A DNA stretch of 64,000 nucleotides from Laburnicola sp. R22_1 (taxonomy: Eukaryota; Ascomycota; Dothideomycetes; Pleosporales; Didymosphaeriaceae), in NCBI GenBank assembly GCA_014281115.1, contig JACONQ010000001.1:62001-126000 (forward strand), read 5' to 3'. Below, piece by piece: positions 1-11,339 of the stretch. Position 1 is the first letter of the stretch. Each line of letters opens with the position of its first letter. The notes under the pieces were generated by a model. The model made no database searches and had not been told where the DNA came from. It worked only from the letters and a program-made list of their open reading frames with translations. The position numbers were made by a program, and so were the translations under genes.

Positions 1-1258
1 CGGCTTGGTTTTGGGCGCCCAAAAGGCCGGCGTTGCCTTTGGCCCCGAAGATGACAAAGGGGAAGTGCAGACCCATGGTCTGGGCGTGTGGGTCTGTGTC
101 GAGGGCGTTGAGGGTCGATTGCTGCAGGGGCGAGAAGCAGCGGTGCTCGAGGCCGATGCAGATATCGGGCTTGGGCGTGGAAAGGGAATCGGGGTCCGAC
201 AGCGAGGAGCGGCCCGAAGTGTAGGAAAGCGTGTCGCCATCAAGGGGTTCGGATCGGGCGGGTGGATTGTCGAACGGGGGATTGAGGATGACGCCGGCAC
301 CTGAGCTGAAGCTGTTCGGTTGATCTGGCGACGCTGTGAGATGTTTCAGCCCCACAGGCATAGGTGATATGGCAAAAGGAGGGGGCATGACGGGTCTCTG
401 GATGTTGGCTGTCGCTCGGACGGGCTTGAGGTCCGTCCGCCACGGCCTGTCGGAGCCGTTGACATTCAGAACCTTGGAGAAGCTTTCGTATCGCTGCAGC
501 TTGTTCATGACCGTGACCGACGTGCTGGCTCTCCAGTCGCCTTCGCCCTGGCCCTTCCTGGCGCTGACGCGACATTCCTCGCAGTACTCGTCGGCAATGC
601 GATCCACCAGGGCTTGTAGTTCTGGGGGTATAGCCAGCGATTCGAGATTGGGCGCAGCGGGAGGAGGTGCGAACTCGCAGTCGATGAAGACGCCGGCCTC
701 GCTGAGGAAGATGCTGCGATATTCGGTGGGCTTCTTTGTGGGGCTGACGGATCGCTTTCGCGTCGCAAGCTTTCGTTGTCTGCGGGCATCGGATCGCTGG
801 GACTCGATTGTGGGTGGCATGGCCTTCCATTCTTCGTGGTCTTGCGGGGTAGGGCCGACGTCGTCTGCACTGGCGCGTGGAGGCACGGCGCCTAGCCAGC
901 CCATCACAGCGGCCGTATTCGGCGCAGTGGGTGCAGTGGGTGCAGTGGGTGCAGTGGGTGCAGCAAGGCTAGCGAGCAAGGAGCGCCGCCGCCGCTTGGG
1001 TGTGTGTGTGAGTCCGCATGGCCCAGCGTCGCTGTCCGGTCGGGTGCGCTTCATCGAGGGCGCCATGTTGGCGCAGCGGAGTCTGTCGCTCTCGTCAATC
1101 AATGGGCCGTCGCTGCGCTGCCATGGCAGCAGGCACGGCCGTGTCGCTGGGGTGCATTTCTCGGCGCGCACGGCGATGGCGCGACTAGAGGCTGCGTGCG
1201 CGTATACGATGCGAGGGGCGTTGACAACGGTCGATGTGATGGTAGGTGGATGGGCCAT
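1..1258 (-). CDS. DUF7924-like fungal protein, 3' part beyond the window
   Basis: The reading frame runs from an ATG at 1258 (in-frame TAG directly upstream) to the left edge, at least 419 codons without a stop. A second in-frame ATG at 1066 (MAPSMKRTRPDSD) is an equally good start. The N-terminus is basic and low-complexity, with KRRRR and an Ala-Pro-Thr repeat encoded by a 9-bp minisatellite. Further on come IPPELQALVDRIADEYCEEC and, near the edge, KPDICIGLEH followed by LHFPFVIFGAKG and LGAQNQA. The PDxCIG...FPF...AK...QNQA pattern is what I know from fungal DUF7924 proteins, whose function is not established. The family pattern recalls a PD-(D/E)xK nuclease core, but the acidic residue expected before the lysine appears to be Gly here. 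The family call comes from memory of the motif, not from a search. Codon use is normal and no RIP damage is visible. Confidence 0.7.
   Translation of the reverse strand, partial: MAHPPTITSTVVNAPRIVYAHAASSRAIAVRAEKCTPATRPCLLPWQRSDGPLIDESDRLRCANMAPSMKRTRPDSDAGPCGLTHTPKRRRRSLLASLAAPTAPTAPTAPTAPNTAAVMGWLGAVPPRASADDVGPTPQDHEEWKAMPPTIESQRSDARRQRKLATRKRSVSPTKKPTEYRSIFLSEAGVFIDCEFAPPPAAPNLESLAIPPELQALVDRIADEYCEECRVSARKGQGEGDWRASTSVTVMNKLQRYESFSKVLNVNGSDRPWRTDLKPVRATANIQRPVMPPPFAISPMPVGLKHLTASPDQPNSFSSGAGVILNPPFDNPPARSEPLDGDTLSYTSGRSSLSDPDSLSTPKPDICIGLEHRCFSPLQQSTLNALDTDPHAQTMGLHFPFVIFGAKGNAGLLGAQNQA
922..964. repeat. 9-bp minisatellite inside the DUF7924-like gene
   Basis: Four full units and one partial unit of G(C/T)GCAGTGG in tandem. 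On the coding strand they give repeated Ala-Pro-Thr. A similar short array occurs at about 63352-63386, inside the hAT transposase N-terminus. Confidence 0.85.
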
Positions 1259-1774
1259 CGCCTAGGATTCCGCTTGTGCGCGTCGCCCAAGCAACCGAAC
1301 TACCCTGGGGCTTTCGAATAGTCACGTGAGCTCTGGAAATGTACCCCAAGAATCCATATTAGGTTGTGGTAGTGTTGAAGATAGTAAGCAAGCTACTTAT
1401 AGGGGATCACACCCCTATAAGGCTTGTAGAAGATAAGGTAGGTAGATATCCTAGGATCTGGGGGGACACATTAGGCGGGATCCCTTACCTTATGTTGCTG
1501 TTTAGCTACCGGGTATTCTGATATTTAAGTCAAGCCTTCTATTGGCCATCTATCTGTCTTCTGCTGTTACCTTTTTTCTGCTTTCTAAGAAAGCGACTAC
1601 CTACAATTCACTAAAGTCTATAGGTAGGTTTATTCGAATTAATTTCTCTATCTATATAGATTTAGAAAAGATAATATAAATCTATTGCAAAAGCGATTAC
1701 TAGTATGGTAACTTCCTAATATAGCCAAAAGGCCGCTTTTATAGATAGTATCCTTAAATCTGCGCTAAATTCGT
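1259..1774. other. Upstream region of the DUF7924-like gene grading into the AT-rich block
   Basis: About 200 bp of GC-balanced sequence (with a CACGTG palindrome near 1322) gives way to AT-rich sequence between about 1350 and 1550. No open reading frame with coding character is visible. The stretch should hold the promoter of the minus-strand gene, but I see no clear core promoter element. Confidence 0.5.
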
Positions 1775-1901
1775 AAAGAAAGTAGAATATAATATTATTA
1801 GATTAAGCTAATTAGAAGATTTACTATATAGCAGTATTATATAATAGTGCATAAATAATAAAATAACTAACGCCTACTAAATAGTATATGGTATCTTTTA
1901 A
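1775..1901 (+). repeat. Left copy of 127-bp margin repeat
   Basis: This segment aligns without gaps to 48416-48542. Nearly all differences are transitions in which this copy has T or A where the other has C or G, so it reads as the RIP-damaged version. It lies about 300 bp inside the left edge of the AT-rich block. Confidence 0.8.
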
Positions 1902-2158
1902 TAGTCCTTTTATTTAGAAGTGTTAAGAAATAAATATTTTATAATATAAAAATACTATAAGTATAGTTTAGATATTAATTAATTTTTTTTTACTAGTAAT
2001 TAATATTTACTAAAAATACTATATTTAAAGTAAAATATATACTAGACTAATTTTCTTCTAGGATTAATCTATAATATTATATAATTCTAGGCTAGCTATT
2101 TAACTAACTACTATATTATATAATTAATAATTTCTTTAATAATATTTTTACTAATATA

Positions 2159-3979
2159 CTATATAGAGATTTGCACTATATAGAGATTTACACTATCTAA
2201 GCGAGTCTTACCTTTTTTAACTATGTTTTACTCGCTACTATATTATTTAATTTTTTTATTAATGCTTTAGATTAATTTTTAAACTTATTAGTTCTATTAC
2301 TATTATTAGCTTTCTCTACTAGTTACTTTTATAGGTGGCTATATAATTATTTTGTAACTAGTGTTACTTTAGTATCTTAAGCTACTCTTAATATCTTTAG
2401 CGTGCTATATATATATTTACCCTTTAATTAGACTCTTTTTTCTTTAGTTCTTTTCTTTTATAACTAAAGTATTCAATCCTTTTCTTCTAGCTACTAATAA
2501 AGTAGAACTAGCTTAGTATTCTATATTTTTACTATGCGGGTCACTTAGTTAATATAGCGCTTTGCCTCTAATAAAAGCCCTAGTACTTCTATAAGTATAG
2601 TATTAAGTTATATATTTAATTTGCGAAGCTTAGTACTATCTAGAGGCGAGCTTTTTAATATAGTAAAGTCTAGGTTACCTTATTCTATTAGTGTGCGTGG
2701 CTTCAAGACTTATTGTAGATCTAATAAAAATAGCTACTTTAGGAACTTCTCTAGATCTAAAGGGATTAGGCTAGCTCCTCTCTATCTACCTAGGATATTA
2801 TTAACTATAACAGTCTTCTTATAAGCCCTTTTAAATATCCGCACCTATTCTTAATATAAGATACGCTACTAGCTAAGTTAGAAGATCTAGTTAGTCTTAG
2901 ATGTATGCGCACGCTTAAATACAGAGAATATTCTAATATTAAGTAGTTAGGGAGTAGTGTAATAGTATAATAAAATGATTAATATTATTTTCTATATAGT
3001 GCGCAATAAAATTGGCTTAAATATAGCTCTTATAGCTATCTATAATTAAAAGTTGTTAATAGATAATCTCTTCCCTCTATATTAATGGCTTAAATATCTT
3101 AACTACCTAATACAGACTAGGCGTATTTAATATCTAGCTATTCTTACTAACTTTCTAGTGCTAGTTAATAGGTACTTTAGGTAGAATCTAGCTTATATTA
3201 AGGTTCTAGCCCTTAAAGATAAGGTGTAGTAGAAAAGCTTAACTAGCAGCGTTAATATATTTAATATTAGTTACCCACTCCTACTTTCCTCCTATAATCT
3301 TATTCTTCTAATTATAGTTAATAGGAATAAGTACGTGTGTTATCTAGCTCTCTCTAACCCTAAAACCTAACTTATCTATATTCTATATATCTTAAAGTTT
3401 GTATAAATGCTTATTAAATAGCGTAGTAATAGTATTAAACTAGCCTTTTACTACCTTAAACATAGCTCTATTAAATCGCGTGTTATTTAGCTAGTGGGCA
3501 TAGATACCTTATATTATAGAATAGCAATTTAGGAAGCAATATATCTATTTATAGTTAATAGGTATAGTTATTTTAGTAATAGCTTTAGATTTAGAGTTGC
3601 GTTAAACGTGATACGCGCGTAGTAATTTAGTTATTTCTAGCAATAATAATAGGAAGAGAGGCGTTTTAGCTGTAGTATAACGTGTAATCTATCTAATTAA
3701 TAATTTCTCTTCTATAATTAAGAGGATTTGTTAGTGTATAGCAGTCTATAAGTGTAATCATCCTCTAGCTATTCTCTAGCTTAAAGTATAACGCGAAACT
3801 TTAAGGTGCACAGTAGTAGCGTATAGTCTAGAGAAGTCTCCTTTTTTAATTGCTTAGATTGTATCTTGTATCTTAGATTTGTTTTAAGTTACCTTAGAGC
3901 TTTTTCTATAGCCTATAGTAAAAGTTATAGGATTATAAAGTAGATAGGTCTAACTTAGATAGTGCAAATCCCCATATAG
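2159..3979 (-). mobile_element. Pogo/Fot1-type DNA transposon relic (1.8 kb)
   Basis: The termini are inverted: the right end read in reverse is CTATATGGGGATTTGCAC, and the left end is CTATATAGAGATTTGCAC with a 21-bp partial duplication next to it. TA dinucleotides flank both ends (2157-2158 and 3980-3981). The length, TA target and encoded transposase fit the Tc1/mariner superfamily, pogo/Fot1 branch. It sits inside element T1. Confidence 0.75.
2400..3930 (-). pseudogene. RIP-destroyed pogo-type transposase
   Basis: Reading the minus strand from about 3900 and treating RIP stops as Gln gives a typical pogo N-terminus: AIKKGDFSRLYATTVHLKVS, then RYTLSQRIARGQ, then a CENP-B-like HTH stretch with EEKLLIRQITRYTT. 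This matches the helix-turn-helix and CENP-B DNA-binding region of fungal DDE1 transposases. I could not place the catalytic triad because the downstream part is too mutated. Boundaries are approximate and there are many stops. Confidence 0.6.
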
Positions 3980-5164
3980 TATGTTATAATAATAATAATA
4001 ATAACAATTATAATAGTAACTAACTTAACTATTTTATTAACTTTTTTATATATTAAATTTCTTCTTATAACTAGTAAGCTATATTCTACTTCCTAGAATC
4101 TTACCACTACCTATCTTCCTATACTCTTATTATCGCCACTTACTCTTACCCTTATTACTTAGTTATAGTCTTTTACCTTAATAGTATCCTAGATAATTAC
4201 TACTATATTTATAAGCTTCTTATACTATAGCTACACTTTTAAACTTTTATAGTTTCTAAAAAACTACTACTTATTATCTAGTAGCCGCCCTATATCTTTA
4301 CTTTACTAGTTCTTATCTTTAAGCTTCTTTAGTAATATTTTTACTTTATCCTATGATTATAGTATAAACGCCTAACCTAATTCTTTATTTAGGTACTAAA
4401 GGAGTGCTTTATATTCTAGAATTTACAGTTATAAAACTAGCTAATAGGGCCTAAATAGCTAGAGCTAAGTATTGTTAAAGATATTAAAATTAAGAGACTT
4501 CTCTAATAACTCTACTTACTATATAAAATCACTAAATCTTTAGAAATTATCTATACCTTTGCCTAGCTAATCCTCTATATACTCTTAGAACTCTACTATA
4601 GCTATACTACCCTATATAGAAGAAGTAGTGTAGTTAGACTACTAGAATATTATTACGTTATTAGATATAATAAATAAAGAGCTAGAGTTAAAAAATAGTA
4701 GTAGTAGTTATAGATTAAAGATAAAGATTTAGTATACTAGGCGTTACTAATATTATAAAATTAGGTAGACTTTATACACTATATATATAACAAACTATAA
4801 TTACACTATAGCTACTAGATTACAAATATAATAACTAAACTATAGTTAAGTATTTTATTACTTATACTACTTTTATAGTTACAACCCTATAGTCTACTAT
4901 AGCTCTTTAATAATTTACTAGTTAAGAGATATTATATAACTTAGTTATACTAAATAGTAGACTATTTATTAATTATTATTAATAATGCGACTATAAAGAA
5001 AGTTAATAACAAAATAATTATTATTTTGTGTATATTTTATTCCTACTACTATGTGCTAGATACTAGATTGTAGTGCCTTTTATTTTACTTCTTTTTATAT
5101 ATAGTGTAAACTTAACCTTAGTTAGAATCTCTATATAATAAAGATATTTAATATACTTAACTAA

Positions 5165-5603
5165 ATATATTCTATTAATATAAAAAGTATAGGCAATAGT
5201 AAAACTTTTATATATAGATTAGATAGGTTTTTTTCATAAAATATATTAAATTTTAAATTCATAGTTTAAGTAGTGTTGTTAATTAAAGTAATAATAAATA
5301 ATAATATACTTAGTGCGTATTAAGACTTTATAATTATAAATAAGTAATAATATAGGTTTATTATTAACTAGAAGGTAATAGTAAGCCTATTACTATTATA
5401 CTAAAATTATTTCTTTAAAGGCTCATTATATCTAAAGTAAATATATAGTAATAGTAAACATAATTATATATTTTACTTTCGCTATACTATAAATAATTAA
5501 AGCTTATTATTTATATGACTATGTAAAATTAAAATTATTTTATTTAAGTATAAAGCCTAAAAATAATTTAATATTATTTAAGTTAGATTTCAATAATATA
5601 TTT
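5165..5603. other. AT-rich sequence without recognisable content
   Basis: Lies between the T1 target duplication and the left LTR of L1. RIP-type base composition. I see no open frame, RNA gene or repeat boundary in it. Confidence 0.6.
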
Positions 5604-5779
5604 TGTAAGAGGCTAAGCACTATTTTATAGTTGCTTAGCCTACTACCTTAGAGTTCTAAGTTTATACTTCTACTAAGCTAGAAGTACATATAAGTCTATA
5701 GCCAAAGTTACTATTAAACTATATTAAATTTATAAGTTTACTTAGGCAACTCTAACCTTATAGTCTAAAGCCCCTTATA
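5604..5779 (+). repeat. L1 left (5') LTR
   Basis: Direct repeat of 22370-22545, same length. It begins TGTAAGAGGC and ends CCCCTTATA (originally probably TTACA). Differences between the two LTRs are mostly RIP-type transitions. Confidence 0.9.
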
Positions 5780-5935
5780 TTAAATTTAATTAATCTCTTA
5801 TAATAGTAGAGCTTGTAAGATTTCTCTAATACGCTAAGAATAAATATAAGAAAGAAGTTATAGTGCACTTTTTTATACCTAAATAATTCTACGCTTTAGT
5901 CTTAAGAGGTGTCAAAAGCTATAATCTAGTTTGTA

Positions 5936-6158
5936 GTACCTTTAAGATAGGTCTTTAGTAAGTAGTTAAGTTAGATATTAAGATTTTCTAACCCTATAAA
6001 CAAATATATAGTTAAGTTAAATATTAAGATTTCTTAACCTTATAAATAATCACGTAGTTAAGTTAGATATTAAGATTCTTTAACTCTATAAAACAAATAT
6101 AAATATAAATATATGGTTTAGTTAAATATTAAAATTTCTTAACTCTATAAATAAATAT
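5936..6158 (+). repeat. About 50-bp tandem repeats in the L1 leader
   Basis: At least four diverged units, each containing a form of GTTAAGTTAGATATTAAGAT and TTAACTCTATAAA. A further unit continues at about 7262-7320, so the R-family copy at 6159-7259 was inserted inside the array. Confidence 0.75.
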
Positions 6159-7259
6159 GTGGCGTTAAATTAACTATCTAGAGGTAGCACAATAAAGACT
6201 TTTATCTTAAATAATATAATAACAAAGTAGAGCCCTCTGCTTAGTAATTAAAAAAAGCGTAAAAAGGTAGTTATAAAAATGCGCATTTAAACTACTAAGC
6301 GAGATTAGTAGTCTTGGCACAGGGCTACTTCTATAAGTAAAATTTATACAAAGAGGCTACTTAGAACTTTAAAGAATAAAACTTAGGCGCAACTACACTA
6401 TAAGCTATCTTTTTTACTATTCTAATTATCGCAAATAACACAAGTTAATATATTAATAGATATATACTACTTTGCTTATAAGTAGGATAAGGGTAATATA
6501 TACTAGATACACATTTATTACTTTATTATTATATTAAGATTATTCTTAATAAATCTCCTACTATCTGTTTATATCCTACTATCTACTTAGTTAATAGCGG
6601 TTCTACTAACGCTAAGGTACTTACTAACGCTAAAAGTATACGCTAGAGTTCTGTATAACTATTACCTAGATAATAACTACGCTAGAGTTCTGTTCTATCT
6701 ATAAGATACTTGTCTAGCGCGAGAAGAGATAGGTATACTTAACTATTTATAAGGCTATTCTTATCTACTAGTTAGGTTAGTAGCTAGTTTAGTTTGCTAA
6801 GATAAAATAATTATATTCCTACACTAGTAGACATAATTACTTCTTATTAGTAATAGAATAATCTAGTAGGGGATATAAAAGAAGGATAATAAGATACTTA
6901 TTAATAAGCTATAAAGTTGTAAGAGTATTATATAGATCTGCAGGATTCTTCTAGCTATTATTATTACTATTACGTTAGCTTATCTAGTGCGCAAGCGTAG
7001 ATAACTAATAATAGTAGTAGTAATAAGCCAGGTGTGCTGTGTACGCTATAAGTAAATATTATATAGGTTAGAAGCTTATAAGGTATAGATAGAGTATAAG
7101 TAAGTTTAAATTATTATTGTATTGTTAGGTAGTATTTAAGGTTAGTCTTTAATTAGAATTAGGTGCCGTATATAGTAGTATATAATAACCTTCTATCTTA
7201 ATCTACTTTAACCTTAAACTAAAGAAAAGGTTAGAAAAGGCGTTTAGCAAGCCAATATA
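6159..7259 (+). mobile_element. R-family element, copy A (1.1 kb)
   Basis: Flanked by an exact 9-bp duplication AATAAATAT (6150-6158 and 7260-7268). It starts GTGGCGTTAAATTAAC and ends near GGCGTTTAGCAAGCC, like copies at 22845-23990, 24254-33991 (inverted) and 38619-39160. No terminal inverted repeat and no recognised coding sequence. The 9-bp duplication resembles that of Mutator-like elements, but that is only a hint. Confidence 0.75.
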
Positions 7260-7329
7260 AATAAATATAAAGTTAAGTTAGATGTTAGAAACTTTTAACT
7301 CTATAAAATAAACACAAATATAATAGAGA

Positions 7330-10300
7330 GAATACTAGGATCTTCTTATAGAAGAAAGAATATCCTTATTTCTTACCTAGTATAATAAGTTACTAAACTC
7401 TAATAGTAAGAAGCTATAGAGGTAGATATTACTAATAACCTTACTAAGAAACTATATATAGGGGGCTATAATAAAATAGAATATATATAGATAATTAAGC
7501 TAGTCTATAAGTATTTTTAAAACTAAAGGTTAATGAAGCCCTAAGCATCTATCTAAAAAAGAGAGGAGGCCTAGAATATAGAAGACACTCTTTAAGACGT
7601 ATTAATATAAATTATAAGCTGTCTTACTAGTTTAAAGTAACTTTAAGTTGCACTAGTAGCTTAACTAAACATTAATAAATAGCTTTAGACCTTACTAAAA
7701 GTAATTGCTAATTAACTTGCCTAATTAGAGCAATGTGCTAGAGTAAAAACTATGCCTTTAGCCCCCTTCTAAATAATAGTAGTAATACTAGCGCCTAGCG
7801 AAGCACTGCTAGAGCGCTAATGCTCCTAACTCTCTAACCTAGAGTTATTCTCTAGAAGCTATTATAATTACTAGCGTTAGAAATATATTAGGAAGAGAAA
7901 TATTATAGACCTTTTAGTATATAGTACAATGCTATAAGAAAAAGCTATAGGTGTACTAAAAACGTATTAAAAAAGATAAAGTATTTGAAATATATAATAA
8001 ATGCTAAGATCTATAAAAATGCCCTCTTCTAAGAAATATAGTAGATTATATTATAAGTAGACTAATAAGTAAGATGATAAATATTGAACTAGCCTTTATA
8101 GAAAAAGGAATCTATTCTAAAAATAAATTCTAGAGTTTGTTAGATATAAGCTTTTATAATAAGTTAGTAGAGGAGTAAGTATAGAATAGACTATTTCCTA
8201 GCTAATAGGGTAAAACCCTACTAACTAAGTTTAATGCTAATTTATACGCCTAGCTACTAAGACTAATAATAATAACTAGAAGAACTTAAAGAATATTTAC
8301 TAGAGAGCCTTATATATAGACTTATAGGATAGGCTAATTACGCTAGAGATCTCTAAGGACTAGAATCTTATAATACTTATAGATAGAGTTAATATAGTTA
8401 AGGAGAATATCTACTATATAAAGATATTAAAGCTTTTCTACATAGCAGTCTTTTTCTCTACTAAGTTTGCTAACACTATAGATTAGAAACTTATATATTC
8501 TAGCACTATAAAAACTACTAAAGCGAATTCTTTAAAGGCTAAGAAGCGCACTAAATAGGTTTCTAAGAAGAAGTTAGAAAAGCACTATAAGAAAGTAGTA
8601 TACTTCTACTATAGTAAAAGGATATAGTATTTAGAATTATTACCTCTAAGCTATAATACTCCTAATTCAAGCTAGAGCTAGTAATGCCTAGAAAATAAAT
8701 AATAGTAATAAGGATATTAATAGCTTAGTAAAGTTGGAAAACTAGTTTCTCCCTCTAGAAGTTATTAAAGAGAGGAGATAAAGTAGGTTATAGAGAAACT
8801 AAAAGAGACCTTTAATATATATAAGAAGATATAGTTAGATTTAATACTAATTACTATAAATACTCTTATTAATAATATTATCTTTGTATATACTATACTT
8901 AATTTAGAATATTTAACTACTACGTTTATATTTAAGAAGTTTGCTAGAAAAGCTAACCTACAATATATTAGTTTAAATAATTTCTATTAAGTAATAAAAT
9001 TTAGAGAAGTAACCTTCTTAGTTTATAAAGCCACTTATATAGAGATAGATATTAAGGGGCATATTAAAATAATATAGGCGTATATTAATAAAAAGCAGAA
9101 AAACTATAAACTAGTTCTTAGTTTGCTATAGTAAAAGAAGAACGCTATATTAGTAGCTCTAGGGAAACACTTTATATATATAGGGTTTCTCTATATAAGA
9201 ATTAGAGATAGGTAGGGGAGACAAGCTTCTACTTCTAGTTATTAAGTCTCTACTATATTATTTATAATCTTAAATAGAAAAAATATAAAAGAAAAAAATA
9301 GGCTAATAGTCTTTGCTACCTCCCTTAAGAAATATTTAGAAGGCCTTAGCCCTAAAGGTTAAGGTGAACCTAAGAGATCACCTTTTTAAGTAGCTTCTAG
9401 ACTAGATAGAAGTTTTCTTAAAGGAACATGCTAATAAAATTCCCCTATTATAAGGCTCTAGGATTAATTACTTAATCCTCCTTATTAAGAAGAATAAAGA
9501 CATCCTAAAGATTTCCTTTAGGCCTCTCTATAGTATATTAAAGAAGAAACTACTAGTTCTCTATAAGAAACTACTAAAGTATCTTAATTATAGGTTTATT
9601 TAGGTAAGTAAGTCTAGTGCCGCAATATTAGTGTTGTTTATAAAAAAACCTAGGAGAGGTCTATAATATTATATAGACTATAGGGTATTAAATATTCTAT
9701 TAAAGAAGGACTACTACCTCCTTTTCTTTGTTAGAGAGATATTATAGCTTTTTACTAAGGCTAAGTAGCTAATAAAATTAAATATAATTTAGGCCTTTTA
9801 TTAATTAAGGATAGTAAAAGAAGAAAAATAGAAAATAGCCTTCTAAATTTAGTTTAGGTTATATAAATAGTTAGTAGTTCTATTTAGACTAGCTAATATA
9901 CTAAGTACCTTCTAAAGATATATTAACTATATTTTAAGAGAGTACTTAAATAATTTCTACTCTACCTATATAGAAAACATCCTTATAATTTCTAGTAGAT
10001 TTTTAAGGGACTATTAGAATAAAGTATAATAGATAGTAGAGAAGTTAGGTAAAGTAAGGCTGCATCTAAATATTAAGAAGTGCGAGTTTATAGTTACTAA
10101 AACTAAATACCTTAGAATTATTATAGAGTGTAGAAAAGAAATTAGTATAGACTTAAAGAAAGTTAAAGCTATTTAGAATTAGGCCTCTTCTATAGATATA
10201 AAGAGTATTTAGAGTTTTTTAGGTTTTGTTAACTTCTACTAGAGGTTTATAGAGAACTTTTTAGAAGTAGTATTTCTATTAATAAAGTTAACTAGGAAGG

Positions 10301-10916
10301 TAACTCCCTTCTTATAAGGGTAGAAATAATAGTAAGCCTTTAACTACCTAAAGAAAGTATTTTACACTAAGCTTATGTTAGTCTACTTTAATTCTAAGAA
10401 AAAAGAGTATTAGAGGCTAACTTCTTAGGCTAGGTCTCTAGAGCCTACTTTTCACAGTTTAACGTAGAAGAAGTCCTTAGGCTAATTATTTACTTTTTTA
10501 CTAAATATACTCCTATAGAGGCGAATTATATAATTTATAATAAGAAGATACTTATAGTTATTAAGGCAACTAAGAAGTAGTATAATATACTCTAGACTAT
10601 TCCTTATACACTTATATATACTAATTATAAGAACTTTATATACTTTATAAAGTCTAAAAGATTAAATAAGAGGTATATACACTAGGCTAATACTCTTAGT
10701 AAATATAATATAATATTTTAGTATAAACTAGAAACAATTAACTTAAGGGCAGATGCCCTCTTATAGTACTAGTAGAATATATCTACTAATACTAAAGATA
10801 ACTAGATTAAGTTTTATAAAATCTAACTTTTTAAAAAAGTTTCTTTAAAGAATAGAAATATTAGGCTTTATATATCTATAGCCCTAGCAATATAAGCTCT
10901 ACCTAGAAGGCTTAAC
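7330..10916 (+). pseudogene. L1 gag-pol relic, first part (gag, reverse transcriptase, RNase H)
   Basis: Plus-strand translation with RIP stops read as Gln gives a gag-like stretch (about 7380-8700). Reverse transcriptase follows at about 9440-10240: LYKELLKYLDYRFIRVSKS, FIKKPRGGLRYYIDYR and the connection-type SFLGFVNFYQRFI. An RNase H-like region lies at about 10480-10760, with EANYIIYNKKILIVIKA, SKRLNKRYIHQAN and RADAL. The order is that of Ty3/Gypsy pol. The frame is full of TAG and TAA codons and is split at 10916 by element L2; it resumes at 17880 (LTLPREEESYAKYKK across the joint). Confidence 0.85.
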
Positions 10917-11104
10917 TATAAGGCCTTCTTATTACTTAGGTAGCCTAATGAGGACTTATGTCTTCTTTGGGCCTAGCGGAAGTTTAGATAAAAACCTCCT
11001 CACTTTAGATAAGAGCGGGTAGCGATTGTCTTATCACTACTTACCTCCTAATATTATTCTATTCTGCCTTATTAACTATTAGGGGTTCTAGTGACGCCCT
11101 TATA
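10917..11104 (+). repeat. L2 left (5') LTR
   Basis: Direct repeat of 17686-17874. The left end is TATAAGGCC where the right LTR has TGTAAGGCC, a RIP-type change; it ends CGCCCTTATA against CGCCCTTACA. Confidence 0.9.
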
Positions 11105-11339
11105 TTCGAATCGCTCTCTTACAGGCAGCGGTAGGATTCTTGCCACTATAATAACAATACGTGGACCTAGTAGACGCCTTGCTTCCACAAGCTAGGAGCT
11201 AGGCGGCCTATCTAGGAACACTTAGCAGCAAGCTAATACTATTAGGCAGGCAGGAGAATAAGTAGAAGAACTTAGAGAGGCTACCTAACAAGAAATTAAT
11301 AATGGCCCTAAGGGTTTGCAAGCCCCTTAGAAAGAGCTA

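Larger units (their letters stand above)
2051..5150 (+). mobile_element. T-family element, copy T1, interrupted by a pogo element
   Basis: Flanked by near-identical 14-mers, ATATACTAGACTAA at 2037-2050 and ATATACTTAACTAA at 5151-5164 (12 of 14 match). Its ends match copies at 35592-36801 (inverted) and 39764-41337. After subtracting the pogo insertion at 2159-3979 the copy is about 1.28 kb, like the others. No inverted termini and no coding potential are visible. The TSD length suggests target-primed (LINE or SINE type) integration, but the family is unclassified. Confidence 0.65.

Noticed and set aside
336..1265. Plus-strand open frame of 309 codons
   Set aside because: The minus-strand frame over the same bases is open to the window edge and carries DUF7924-like motifs. 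The plus frame is its shadow.
2621..2824. Plus-strand 67-codon frame
   Set aside because: Lies inside the pogo relic whose transposase reads on the minus strand. No family resemblance.
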